Notes: generated by a model from the sequence alone, not told the origin. A DNA stretch of 64,000 nt from Apostichopus japonicus (GCF_037975245.1 NC_092571.1:16609917-16673916); one strand, 5' to 3'; shown: positions 23,701 through 33,064, counted from the stretch's first letter. Numbers and translations: made by a program.

Positions 23701-25986
23701 TGCTAATTAGAACAGACTCCTCTGCAGAGCTAGGGTACTCCCCTGCAGAGCGTGGGTACTCACCGGATCTATATCACCCGAAGGACTATTCACAGTGAAC
23801 GGTGGCAACACCAAACTTTCTTTCTCCTGGTTGTCAGGGGTTATATTGAACTCAGGTTGTGCACCACCTGTTATCACCAAAGAACTTCTTTCGGTTCTGT
23901 TAAAAGAGAGAAAATTTGGTGAAGAACTGTTGTCAAACTATTATAACCGAACCCTCTTGTCTATCCATTCGTTTTTTTGGATGTCATGATTCTGCTTAAT
24001 CACGATTGGTCAATGATGTGTCATGTGACCGTTTCTGACAACTCATTCTTCTTGCAGTAAATCACATTACTATACAAAACATGACAGTAACAATATATCT
24101 GGGTGTATTTTATTCAGTCTACTGCTGCTAGGCAACAGAATACATAACAAACACATGCACCGTTATATATGGTAACAAGTTCAGTTATGCCTACAGTATA
24201 TACAATTAGGAAGACTAGCTATAGTTTACACAGTTTGCTGTTTTTCTTTTGGCTGCAACATTGATTCAACTTTGACGAGGAAGTTTGAAACAAAATGCAA
24301 AGCACTGCTTTTAAAGGAGAAACAGAACTCAACCATAATACCTGGCCTATGTAAAAGAGATGCTCCCAGGGGGAAGTCCCCCAGGGGACACGTTGATGTG
24401 GTGCACTAGTGCACCAAGACCGCCTGTCAAAATTGTGCACACTCTGGGTGTGTGGGTGTGACAAGTTAACAATGACCTAACTTGATAACTAAATTTGTAT
24501 GATAATTAATGACAATTTGACAAGTCAGTCGACTTTGAGTAAATCTAAAATATGACATCTAGTCACTTTTCTCTCATATATCTTTATTAATCAACTGCTT
24601 AGGAAAGGAATGGATGGGAGGGGAGAAAGGAATGGGAGGGGAGAAAGGGAGAGGAGGAGAGAAAGGGAGCGGAAGTGAGAAAGGCGTGGGAGACAAAAAG
24701 AGAGGGGAGGTGAGAAGGGCAAAAGAAAGGAGAGAAAGGGAGATAAGGAAGAGAAGGGAGAGAGGGGAAGGGAAGGAGAATAGAGGGTGAAGGACAGATG
24801 GAGCTAGTGAGGGGAGGAAGAGAGGGGTAAGGAGTGGAGATAGGGACTGGGGGTGAAACAGGTGGATTGAGAGAGAGGCAGGGTGATTAAAATTCTAAAT
24901 TGAAGTTTCAAGCTACATAAAAGTACAGAAATGTGTCAAAGCATGTAAAACATATATATCTTTACATGTTTGGTCTTGTGAGCTGTACTTTGTAGATCTT
25001 GCTGGTGACATCAAATCCTTGAGCCTTCCAAGTTTTCTCGATGTCCCTTGCATCGTAATTGCTGCCATCTGAACCACTTTCATGACTCATGGTGTTATTG
25101 TGCATGGTAAATTGCCTGGAATAAAGAAAAAGTCAGAGATTAATTAACCATTTCGTACACCGACTCATGGTGTTAATAATATGCATGTTATTAGCCAACC
25201 ACCCCCCCGCCCCCTACTAAACCCCAAATAGGTAAAATAATCAATTGAAATCACTCTCCATCACTTTGGAGATAATAAAAAGAAACAAAAATAGTGGTAG
25301 GCCAAACCAACACCATCTCTCCTGCAGGATTCATATTTTGGTCGTTCTTTGTTATTTTGCTACATTCTTCACCGGCCTTCAAATTTGATTTTTTCGGACG
25401 ACCGAAACGTAAGACCCGGTTTGTCCGAGGGACGAGGAGACTGCGATCCTCAACCTGATCTGAGATGTTTCAATAGAAGAGTGTCCTAAAACAGAGATAA
25501 TTATATACAGTAAAGTACTGTATATTTCATCAGACAAGAATTGTAACCCAGAAGAGAAACACCGCCCCCCCTCTCCCCAGGGCTAGCAAATTACAGAACA
25601 TTCCCTACTTACTGGAGAAAATACTTGAAATGGTGCACATTAATGTGGGAAGCCAAGACCTCTGAGAACTTTCTTCCTTCTCCTTGGTGGTCTTCTGTGC
25701 TCCCGTTACTACTCATCTGGGGGGTAGGTGGATTGGTTCCTGGTTCCTTGACGCAGGATGTGACCATAACATGGGTCAACAAAAACCCAAAGAGGAAAGA
25801 CAGCAGGCAGAGCACCATGACACCCCAAAGCTTCCATCTGGCTAAGAGACAGACTTTGATGAACCCGAGCTTCCCGCTCTCCTCGGGGCCGCCTCTCGTG
25901 TTAACCTCCACCGCATCCGAGTCGATGTCCATCTCCTCGGCAAACCGTGAATAGGCCGCGGTACTACGGGTGCCGTCGATCGCCAT
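5604..25986 (-). CDS. Transferrin receptor / glutamate carboxypeptidase II-like type II membrane protein, complete, 16 coding exons
   Basis: Sixteen exons join in frame (2367 nt, 788 residues plus stop) with canonical splice sites and matching phases throughout. Order: cytoplasmic tail 1-50 with YSRF at 12-15; membrane segment about 54-75; stalk with Cys78; PA domain about 185-385; M28 peptidase fold about 400-610; dimerisation domain about 640-788. Family landmarks visible are [37 protein letters not shown] and MIYGPSS. In the human GCPII alignment, zinc ligands His377, Asp453 and His553 are kept (H423, D499, H596). Asp387 becomes E433, Glu425 becomes D471, and the catalytic Glu424 becomes G470. 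The length fits TFR1 (760) and GCPII (750). Known family members are dimeric surface proteins that are either peptidases or iron-uptake receptors. The lost base and the tail motif favour a receptor or pseudoenzyme; ligand unknown. The start is the first ATG after a 5'UTR splice acceptor at about 26018. Confidence 0.93.
5800..7158 (-). other. Intron 15 of gene 1
   Basis: Contains recurring short ATTTTGCTGCAAAAT-type palindromic words (about 6100-6560), possibly an old element, but no boundaries can be drawn. Confidence 0.4.
7159..7254 (-). CDS. Gene 1 coding exon 15
   Basis: 96 nt, residues 692-723. The codon across the splice gives [20 protein letters not shown], matching GCPII QNDPLEVRMLNDQLMFLERAF. 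Donor CG|GTGAGT. Confidence 0.94.
7785..7869 (-). CDS. Gene 1 coding exon 14: dimerisation helix
   Basis: 85 nt, residues 664-691. Too short for a plain ORF scan; found by phase and homology. [17 protein letters not shown] matches GCPII SAVKNFTEIASKF. Acceptor CTTACAG, donor AAAAA|GTGAGT. Confidence 0.93.
8165..10452. mobile_element. 2.3-kb internally repeated element with inverted ends
   Basis: Bounded by GGTTCCTTGCTT (8200-8211) and, inverted, AAGCAAGGAACC (about 10433-10444), with a near-palindrome GGTTCCTTTTGC...GCAAGGAACC at the right end and a (CA)n tract before it. Inside, a block containing GACCTTTGGTGACCT, CACATGACCGTTAAGTTTG, TTGTCACACCTTGGCA and CTATTGACATTT recurs about five times (near 8440, 8725, 9130, 9420, 10075). 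Apparently non-autonomous: the only ORF (8247-8588) is a translation of the repeat. The superfamily and exact ends are not settled. Confidence 0.65.
10360..10401. repeat. (CA)n microsatellite
   Basis: Run of CACACA with occasional CG steps inside the right part of the 2.3-kb element. Confidence 0.9.
10786..11023 (-). CDS. Gene 1 coding exon 13: last zinc histidine, start of helical domain
   Basis: 238 nt, residues 585-663. [19 protein letters not shown] aligns with GCPII SGYPLYHSVYETYELVEKF and keeps His553 (H596). [17 protein letters not shown] matches ANSIVLPFDCRDYAVVL. Donor G|GTATGT. Confidence 0.95.
11719..11809 (-). CDS. Gene 1 coding exon 12
   Basis: 91 nt, residues 554-584. [20 protein letters not shown] corresponds to GCPII [20 protein letters not shown]. 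Acceptor TATCCAG, donor AAG|GTCAGT. Confidence 0.92.
12400..12790. repeat. Dispersed repeat, copy 1
   Basis: Shares with 15550-16140, in the same order, AAGCCTACACA, GAGGACCTAA.GT.AGGCTA, a G-rich ACATTCAAAG segment, CAAACATG.CA, TTT.TCTCACACA, CTTGC and GGGAACCATG. Diverged by many substitutions and indels. No ORF of note. Confidence 0.6.
13178..13247 (-). mobile_element. SINE fragment
   Basis: Reverse complement of the internal part of the SINE at 21143-21522: GTTACTTGTCATACCCACACACCCAAGTGTGCACAATTCAAACAGT corresponds to the region around 21405-21450. Confidence 0.75.
13890..13972 (-). CDS. Gene 1 coding exon 11
   Basis: 83 nt, residues 527-554. [18 protein letters not shown] aligns with GCPII LKSPDEGFEGKSLYESWT. 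Acceptor TTTCACAG, donor CA|GTAAGT. Confidence 0.92.
14878..15009 (-). CDS. Gene 1 coding exon 10
   Basis: 132 nt, residues 483-526, phase 0 at both ends. [13 protein letters not shown] aligns with GCPII GVAYINADSSIEG and keeps the aspartate zinc ligand (D499). Donor GAG|GTAAGT. Confidence 0.94.
15550..16140. repeat. Dispersed repeat, copy 2
   Basis: Same ordered motifs as 12400-12790 in the same orientation, about 3 kb away and in a different intron. It reads like two insertions of one old element. The type is unknown. Confidence 0.55.
16556..17028. repeat. Three tandem copies of a 155-bp unit
   Basis: Units begin near 16556, 16712 and 16866 with GTGACAGAGTGTGACCCTGT. They share CATATCAATCTGTC, GGAAGATTCTAGTTAAAGT and ATACTCAGAATGACACATAA. 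Within the intron upstream of exon 10. Confidence 0.93.
17354..17543. repeat. 95-bp tandem duplication spanning the exon 9 donor
   Basis: TATTCACCTCCACCCATTCG followed by GTGGACC occurs at 17417 and again at 17512, each next to an ACTCTATCCTACTCTATCTT simple repeat. The second copy is the real 3' end and donor of exon 9. The first is an intronic duplicate that still carries the donor. Confidence 0.9.
17519..17601 (-). CDS. Gene 1 coding exon 9: degenerate catalytic loop
   Basis: 83 nt, residues 455-482. Encodes [20 protein letters not shown]. Active GCPII reads FASWDAEEFGLLGSTEW, so the catalytic EE pair is GD here (codons 17555-17557 and 17552-17554), resembling TFR1 FASWSAGDFGS. The 3' end of this exon and its donor are duplicated 95 bp downstream. 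Confidence 0.95.
17870..17980 (-). mobile_element. Retroelement 3' end fragment
   Basis: Minus strand reads AGTCTTTTTAAGACTTTATAGGAGACTTCCTTTCCCATTGTACACAATTGGCGA in segments, matching 33115-33190 on the plus strand. Two inserts of the same sequence in opposite orientation. Confidence 0.6.
18552..18671 (-). CDS. Gene 1 coding exon 8: first zinc-ligand region
   Basis: 120 nt, residues 415-454. [11 protein letters not shown] keeps the histidine equivalent to GCPII His377 (H423, codon 18646-18648). The position of Asp387 reads as Glu (E433, codon 18616-18618) in PGAVEPGTG. Human TFR1 has lost both residues. Confidence 0.94.
19600..20262. repeat. ATAC/TATAC-rich microsatellite array
   Basis: About 660 bp of ACATACTATAC, ACATAC and CTATACAATACAT units with higher-order pattern. 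It starts roughly 115 bp from the exon 7 donor. Its translation gives a meaningless Tyr/Ile/His ORF of nearly 300 codons on the plus strand. Confidence 0.97.
20378..20577 (-). CDS. Gene 1 coding exon 7: end of PA domain, lead-in to peptidase fold
   Basis: 200 nt, residues 348-414. The acceptor is TAG|AGTTATG; using the AG two bases later would break the frame. [12 protein letters not shown] leads into D415, matching GCPII NVIGTLRGAVEPDRY. The ATAC-rich microsatellite array begins only about 120 bp downstream of its donor. Confidence 0.94.
20770..20854 (-). CDS. Gene 1 coding exon 6: PA domain
   Basis: 85 nt, residues 320-347. Runs from GTGGTG after TTTTTGCAG to [24 protein letters not shown] corresponds to GCPII LPSIPVHPIGYYDAQKLL. 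Confidence 0.92.
21143..21522 (+). mobile_element. tRNA-derived SINE with target-site duplication
   Basis: Starts with a tRNA-like head: A-box region TGGTCAAGTGGTTAAGGC and B-box region GGTTTGAGCCC. A body follows with CTTGGGCAAGGCACTTTATC and the tail AGCGCTATATAAGT plus (ATGT)n. The 8-bp direct repeat ATTTGAAG flanks it at 21135-21142 and 21523-21530. Sits in the intron before exon 6. Confidence 0.9.
22076..22250 (-). CDS. Gene 1 coding exon 5: PA domain, core
   Basis: 175 nt, residues 262-319. [20 protein letters not shown] matches the GCPII segment AKGVILYSDPADYFAPG. It is followed by a G/P-rich loop ending SSG|G across the splice. Confidence 0.94.
22716..22841 (-). CDS. Gene 1 coding exon 4: PA domain, first part
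   Basis: 126 nt, residues 220-261, phase 0 at both ends. [15 protein letters not shown] and GRVCVFKLG correspond to GCPII NYARTEDFFKLER and GKIVIARYG, the start of the protease-associated domain. Confidence 0.93.
22900..23763 (-). other. Intron 3 of gene 1, nothing assigned
   Basis: A short duplication of a TGCAGAGC.GGGTACTC motif lies beside the exon 3 donor (23721-23762). Otherwise unremarkable. Confidence 0.4.
23764..23896 (-). CDS. Gene 1 coding exon 3
   Basis: 133 nt, residues 175-219, between AACAG and CCG|GTGAGT. The ending [15 protein letters not shown] aligns with GCPII VPPFSAFSPQG, just before the PA domain core. Confidence 0.92.
24362..24478 (+). mobile_element. SINE fragment
   Basis: Matches the central part of the SINE at 21143-21522 in the same orientation: GGGAAGTCCCCCAGGGGACA, TGTGGTGCACT, AATTGTGCACACT and GGTGTGACAAGTTA. 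Head and tail are missing. Confidence 0.85.
24602..24885. repeat. Polypurine tract
   Basis: Nearly pure G/A on the plus strand (GGGAGGGGAGAAAGGAATGG style units) for about 280 bp, in the intron between exons 2 and 3. Gene 1 RNA is therefore pyrimidine-rich here. Confidence 0.9.
24966..25115 (-). CDS. Gene 1 coding exon 2
   Basis: 150 nt, residues about 125-174. Flanked by TTCCAG and AT|GTAAAG. Contains an NNT glycosylation sequon and the segment [15 protein letters not shown], which matches the family's conserved helix before the PA domain (GCPII QIQSQWKEFGLDSV). Confidence 0.9.
25613..25986 (-). CDS. Gene 1 coding exon 1: cytoplasmic tail, membrane anchor, stalk
   Basis: Encodes residues 1-124 and ends at CA|GTAAGT. 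The tail is acidic and carries YSRF at residues 12-15. A basic ARWK then precedes a hydrophobic run ([20 protein letters not shown]), the orientation expected of a type II protein. The stalk has Cys78, a possible inter-chain disulphide as in TFR1. A 5'UTR acceptor (AAACAG) lies about 30 nt upstream of the ATG, so at least one non-coding exon lies further up. Confidence 0.93.
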
Positions 25987-26018
25987 ATTTCTCTGACCCT
26001 CTTGACTGACAGGTATCT

Positions 26019-28629
26019 GTTTAAAAATTTGCTGTCTGTTTGATAGATGGAGATGGAAACATTTTGTTTAATGTTGCAACATGCATGCTAGCACCACTAA
26101 GACTGACAAAGTGATGTCACTTGTAAACTACCGTGTTATACATTCATACATGATAATAACCACAATATTATAAGTTTAATTAATAATTAAATAATTAAGT
26201 AAGAGGGCCTGACGTTTTGATCCTAGTAGGATCTCCTTCAGCAGCCTCTGTCTTATATCATTTTTTAATTTTTATTGCTGTTGTTATTACTTTTAGGTTT
26301 TCTTAAGTTTGATAATTTTATATTCCAGGTATTGGTTCTTTTGTAGTGCTCTTGAGCATGTTTTATTTCATGATAACAGCACTTTAATATTTGGTATTTA
26401 TTTATTAATATATATTATATTTATTTTAACGTCAGGCCCTCTTACTTTCACCCATTCTCTTACACAGGCTCTTTAATGGATAAGGAGTTTGCTTTGTTTG
26501 TTTTATTTATTTTAAATATAATTTATGCCGTCAAAGGTTAAAGAGTACAGAAAAGCAGACATTTGGGCATGTGTGGAATGCAAACTGATCATAAATAAAA
26601 ACAATTTATAAAAAAAAAAATGGAAAAAAAACCCCCAAAAACAAGGGGGCAATCAAATATGTACATTTGTGTCCCATTTACAAGAATGATTTCAAATTTT
26701 CCATCTTAAGGGCAAAGTTTTTTTGGCAGCAGGTAAACATGGGCACCTTGTCAAATAGCGAGCTGAACTAACTGTTCAAATAGCGAGTTGAACAGTTTGT
26801 GCCAATGTATTCAAAAATTATGTCCCAAAGGAGATTGGAATTGCCAAATAAAATGTCTTAACTTCTTACGTTGGAACACAAAGGAAATGGCTGATTTACC
26901 AATTGCTTCCTTCAAAAATTTCCCAGAATTCCTCTTGTTGCTATAACATGTAGATTTCCTTATGATCATGAACACAAACTACATAAGTATTTAAAAAAAA
27001 AATTATAACAGAAAGTTTCATTTGTTTTACTGTATGTTTTCATGATGGCTTCAAACCAAATTATGCACCAAAATAAACAAGAAAAAAATAGGGGAGAAAA
27101 AAGTTAGAAAGAAAGGCACAATTACTTCCCAAAGATGATTTATTGACACAAAAAAAAGTTATTTAAAAAAAAGTTATCAAAAAGTTTTAAAGGTTATTGA
27201 CACAATAAAGAAGATAACAGAAAATAAGATAAGAAGTTTTTCAGGTGCCAGCAGAGGTTGAAGGGCCATACAGTAGGAGGCTTTAAAGGGGTGTTCCTAA
27301 AGATAAAGGTAAAGGTAAAAAAAGGTAAAAAAAAAGGTACTACAGTAATTATAAACCGCAACTTGATACCACACAGGTTGTTGTTGGTTTGTTTTGGGAG
27401 ACCAAGATTGTTGGTAGACGATGATAGCGGTTTTACTATATTTAGCATGAATGATAAGCTGAAGAGTGGTTACTGTACAGTAGCTTAGTCTAATGGACTC
27501 ATTACTGTGCACATAAATGTGTACTGCAAAATTCCAGGAAGACTCCAAGCTAGAGAGAAACAACGATCGCTGGTCACCTGTAAATCGTTACAGAGAGACG
27601 GACTCAGTCGGCTCACCACGATAATATCTGAGGCACTGTAGGGGGCGTTTCGCTTACATTAAAGAGCATCTTTTGAATCTTTCATGTTTGACCTTTGAAC
27701 AAAGTACTGTGCGTACAATACAGATGGCAGGCGGTTACTGACACCATACCATCAGATGCTGCAATATTACCGTAATTGGGGGAAGTAAATGCAAAAACCA
27801 ATATGATGAATAAAATATCACAACAAAAGACGTCAAAGTACTTTTTCGCTGATCGGACCTTCCATGAATACTGAAGTCTTTTGAGGAAAGTTGATGCTTT
27901 TACGACCCTACTTAAGTCTCCAATACCGTTTCACTTTAAAATGTGACCTTGTTCAAAGAGCAACTGCACAGTGTGGGTGGGTCAAATGGAATACAGACTG
28001 GACACTTCTTAGCAGCAATCAGTAATGCTATACCTTTCAATCATAACAAATGAATAATTCTGAGAGAAGCTACTAAAGACATCACCTACTTAAAGGAGAA
28101 GACACAATGCCAACCATCATCATTGGTCTATGTGATTGAGATAAAAACTGTCACGAACAACTTCCCAAAAACAGCTGAAGAAAAAAAATGTGAAATTCCA
28201 GATTTGAGAGATATCACAGGTTCCATACTCCTATACAGACACAAAACACACAAGGCAGAAGACTTGATCAAGTCTAAATATGACATCATCAAGCTTCATT
28301 TTGTCATTCTTTTCTTGATTTATTACAATGATTGATTTCTGTTGTTGAACCTGTTAACATGATCTAATTGATGGCGCTAAATTTAGTACAACACTTAAAA
28401 TTTTACCCTGAAAATATATCATACGAAAAAAACAAAGACAAATTAAAATGGTTCCAGATCCTAGTGGCACAATGACATCACAGATTTACAAAGTGACATC
28501 ACTTTTAATCTTGGTTATCTCTTAAACATGGAAATATTTTTACTTAGCTACGTCGGGAAGTTGTTCAGCACTTAGATCTCTGTCATATAAGCTATTAATA
28601 GACGATGGTTGGTTTGCATCCCTTAAAGT
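26019..28629. other. Upstream region of gene 1
   Basis: Should hold the non-coding first exon(s) and promoter of gene 1. A possible donor (GTGAGC) is seen on the minus strand near 27615, but nothing fixes a transcription start. Contains the MITE at 26196-26448. Confidence 0.4.
26196..26448. mobile_element. MITE with perfect inverted ends
   Basis: AGTAAGAGGGCCTGACGTT on the left and its exact complement AACGTCAGGCCCTCTTACT on the right enclose about 215 bp of AT-rich sequence. Next to the left end is GATCCTAGTAGGATC, a palindrome. No clear target duplication seen. A related end is at 48519. Confidence 0.8.
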
Positions 28630-29010
28630 TGTGAAGACTCGCACAAAAAGAAACGTCTGATGCCGGTAATCTGACCTAGTTTCAAATGAGGTGTAACAGA
28701 AGTGTTAGACACCACCATCGATCCCAGAAAATACACACACACAGCTTGCTACCATCGGTAATTAGACACTAGTGTACAGTCAGTTCATACAGCTGCGGTC
28801 AATACCCACAGCAGTGTACAAACAATACAGCTATGGACATCTCAGGTCCAGCTAAAGATAACAAGGTATCACGTTTCATTACTGTACTGTCTGCATTTTG
28901 TGGTGACATGAACAAAACGTCACTTGCAAGCAACAGGAAGTTAACTATTTCAGATGGCTGCACGCGGTTTGGGGCGAGTCTTCTATGCCTTTAAACCGGC
29001 TCTTGTGATA
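28630..29010. repeat. Dispersed 380-bp repeat, copy 1
   Basis: Shares AAACGTCT, ATGCCGGTAATCTGACCTAG, CACCATCGATCCCAGAAAAT, CAGCTTGCTACC, ATTAGACACTAGTGTACAGTC, GGACATCTCA, CACTTGCAAGCAAC and GCACGCGGTTTGGGG with 38965-39270 in the same order and strand. It has a 60-bp insert relative to copy 2 (28850-28915). Nature unknown. Confidence 0.9.
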
Positions 29011-31683
29011 AAGACCGAAATTTTAGCCTGCCAATGTGGAAACTCATTTTCTGTTGATAAGGATTCAAACATGAATGTTCATATCCCATCACCAAAACAT
29101 AGGCACTGGTTGTTAACGTTAGGCCTACTATTTGTTTCATCATCTTATACTGTGTATTCTCAATTTTGTGTACACATTTGGATGTCTAACTAACACAGTT
29201 ATTGGTTTTCCTTATGATGAACACCCCCCCATGCCCTTCTCCCAGGCCCACCACCACCACCATCCACCCAACATCTATGTCTGCTTACAGGTAATGTTAG
29301 TCCAAGTAAAAACGAGACTTGCAGAACCCACAGTGAGGTGATAGCTAATACCGTGAGCAACACATCGGCAAAGGATAATTTATACTACAGTAACATACTA
29401 TACAGTCCTGCAGTAGTTCTGTATGCTGTGTATATATACTGTAGACCTAAATTATTGGTTTTTGTTGTTATTCTATAGTTATAACTACTACAAGCAAAAC
29501 ATAACTTGTATGATGATCCATTTTAACTTTATTAATGCTGACGTCACTGTGACAAAGCACATATTGTGTAAGTTTCAATCTTATATTTGCCCGCATACAA
29601 AGATATATTCTGTAGGAGATGTGATGCCACCATGCTGTTATGCACACAGACACAAGTGGGCAGACCTCATATAAAACATTGCCAGGTAGAAGAAAAAAAA
29701 AACCCTTTTCTGTTCACTTGGCAAACTTCCAATGGAAAAGATTAAAGTTCCAATTGTACTTTTAACAAAGATGTTTATAAATTTAGATATACTGCTGGTA
29801 GGTACAATGATGAAGGAATTTTCATTGTTAGGGACAACTGCTTCTGTAAACAAGGAAGGAATATGAGCTTTCTGCTAAAAAAAAATCATAAAACTTCTTT
29901 TGAATGAATTTAGTTTCAATCTTCCAAAATTTGCAAACCTTTGAATTCTCAAAGAATGTCTAAATATATCATTCTTGGAAATTCACAGTTAATATTTTGA
30001 TCTTTACATAGCTCTTGAATGGAGGGTAAAGATCTCACGGTATTATCACCATAGTACAGAGTACAGAGTTTACAAAAATGTATTAAATATTATTATTATT
30101 ATTTTTATTTTAAGTTAGTTCTAGATCTCGGGTGGAGGATCACATCCCCTTCTCGGGATCTAGTGTGGATGCACTGTTAGAAATCCCTTCTTCAAGTAGA
30201 TTTGTTTTTTTCACCAAATGAAGGTCAAAAGTAATGAGTACCCTATAAATTCAGTTTAGTCCACATCATTTTGTCGTTCAGACAATTTCCTGTAGTACTG
30301 TAGTACTACAACTATCACATGTAAATGACGATTTGGAAAACTTCAACAACAACAACAAATTGTAAATTAATATTTCTACATGAATTGTTTGAAAAATAAA
30401 TTTGACTAGTCAAACTAATGAACTGCACTGTAAATTATCTATCTGATTTTAGTACCAAAATAGGAATGAATTATTTTTGGAAAAATCAATTGTTTAAAGT
30501 ATGGAAACTCCTGGTTTGCTCAACGTACAGTGCTATAATGCTACAGCTGGTGTTGTTGGCAGTGGTTGAAGAAAAAAATAGCTTGCCTCTGGCTCCCACA
30601 GGGTAACACTATGACCCTGTGGAGAACAATTCCATAACCATCAACTGATATTAAATTACTGTCACAGTCTGAAGGGAGAAACCTTTCAGCCAATACAGTT
30701 TAGGAAACTTATAGATACAGACTTTTTGGCCAAATATTTGAAATTCCAGCTATCAAATAGAATAAAAATCTGGCTCCATAGTTATTAGAAGATGGTGTTC
30801 CAAGCCTGCCAGTAAATAGAGTTCAAGTGGAGGAGATAGAATTAAAGGTGTACCTGGACACCAGAGAATGTGCAGAAGATCAGATCTGGATTGGATCCTC
30901 TACTCACTGTCAACTTCCCAGTGTGACCCCCTCTCTAACTCAGGTCTGTGGGGGTGGGGGAGGAGGGAAGGGTGAGGAGAGGGTTGGATTCAGATCCAGA
31001 GCTCACAATCACAAAGTTTAGTCTGAAGATCACTACAAACTAAAACACATCCTGTTTGGTCACTTTATATGTTTTTCAAAACTATTTGCTGAAACGATAT
31101 ACTACTCTGTTCATGTTCAATATGCATTTGTTTTTTATGTCATGGCAACTTCAAGTTGCAAGACATGCGAAATTCTAGGCCTGTCGTGTAATATTATTAA
31201 CAGGCTTACACACAGTTTCTATGATCGTATTACACTAGAATGCAGTAGACGCATGACAATTACTTTTTTTCAATGAAATATATTGAAAATTCAGCTGGTA
31301 GTACTACTGTACGCTACTAGGAAAGGTATCTTTAATCTACGGTTTTTCCAAACCCATCAATCTTTAGATCTAATATGACATCTCTGAAGATGGGCTGGCG
31401 ATTGATGTTCTTTATATAGACTTCTTGAAATATAGTAGACAGTAATAGTACTGTACATGTTGCAGTTCAAGTTGTATACCTACAGAGCATAATGTAGTAA
31501 AGACTTTCAAGAGCAACCATATAACTGCTTTTTAATACACACACAGTACTGTGTTAAGGGTTAGTTGAAGTCTATAACTTTCAAAACCCTTATTCACCAG
31601 ACATTTGAAAAGGAATTTAGTACCTCGTACTAGTTTTATATACTATTCACGTATCCATCTCAGCATCATTAGGATATTATGAT
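29011..31683. other. Intergenic, nothing assigned
   Basis: AT-rich, with small ORFs lacking family features and many short TACTGTAC words. No exon signals in either strand that I could support. Confidence 0.4.
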
Positions 31684-33030
31684 TAGTGTTGCGCCGATAT
31701 CACCAATATCGGTTTTGGCCGATATCCGATATTATCATCCCAATATCGGTCCGATACCGATACGATACCGATATTTTTTAACAGACAAAATAAAATGGAC
31801 GCACTAAATGTGAGCCTTAACATCGCAAAGACTTACAAGTTGCTTACAGTGTTAACGTATGCTTGCAAAATTGCATCTTAATTAGGTTACGAACTGTCGA
31901 TCACAATGTAAAAGTTATAATTTATTGAGTTTATACTCAATGTACAAGTTATTCACTTGACCGTATAGAGGAAAAAAACTGAAAATCAGTAGAGAAATGA
32001 TCAATTGTGTACGGAAAGTAAGGTGGTACACATTTTCAAATATTACGAAAGATCGAGCCAAACACTTTCGAAAAATTCACGCAAAACTGGCATATCGTAC
32101 TAAATGCAACTAATGTCATGTAAACAAGGCTCTAGTGCATCCATTTACGAATATACTGTAAGACCACATCTGTTGTTAAGCTGGGGGAAAAATAAGTATT
32201 TTCTAGAATTTCCAAAAATACGGAAAAAATAATATCCTACCATAGTTAAGTGTATAGCAAATAGCCTAACCACCTCGGCGGTTACGGATCTCACGTAACT
32301 AAAAAGTTCCCTGGCAACGTGCCAAAAAATGTTAACAAGCAGGTGTTACACAGGGGATGAGCTCACAGTTGTTTGGGAAGGTACCTGGGAAAATTTGCAG
32401 CACATGCACCGTGGTAGTTGGGTATAGGGTGAAACACTGCAGTTGTAAAAATGTACGCATTTTATCATTTTTTTTTCATTTTATAACATTATATACAGTA
32501 GGTACTCTAACTTGTCATTTTAAAATTTATCAGTTTCGTGACAATTTAAATAAACAAAGTTGTCAGTATTTTGTGTTCGCGGGAAATTGAACAAGGTTTT
32601 AATTCCAACACTGCTGAACTGTGCGGTTAAACATCATGTTCAAGGTTTTCACGGAGGCCTTTGAGAAAATGAATGGTTAGTACAGTGTATATATGCTGCA
32701 CTAATGCTGTGTGTAGGCCAAGGTTCACGAAGGTCATTGGTTATATTCGCGCGCCGTAGACATGTTTTTAGAGGTTACGGTGGGTCAGGTTTCCATGGAT
32801 ATTAATCGAAAATGAATCTGAGTTTAACTGACGCTAAAGAAATGGATCGTCTTGGGCAGATTAACAGATCATTGCAAGTATAAAGAAGTAGCTCTGCTGT
32901 TAAAAAGAAAAGTTCAATATCGGTTTGCTGTTATCGGCAATTAGGCAAAATTTTACCGATACCGATATGCTGCCGATATTGCAAATATCGGCCGATACCG
33001 ATATTGAAAACGATTATCGTAGCAACACTA
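31684..33030. mobile_element. hAT-like element with ATCGG palindromic ends
   Basis: The ends TAGTGTTGCGCCGATAT and, inverted, TAGTGTTGCTACGATAAT are flanked by the exact 8-bp duplication ATTATGAT (31676-31683 and 33031-33038). Both subterminal regions are packed with CCGATATCGG-type units, presumably transposase-binding or fold-back sequence. The 1347-bp interior has no transposase ORF. Confidence 0.92.
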
Positions 33031-33064
33031 ATTATGATTACTGTATATTTAATCCTTACGTATA

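Noticed and set aside
32357-32590. 77-codon ORF inside the ATCGG-ended hAT element as a transposase remnant
   Set aside because: No similarity to hAT transposase motifs and too short to judge.
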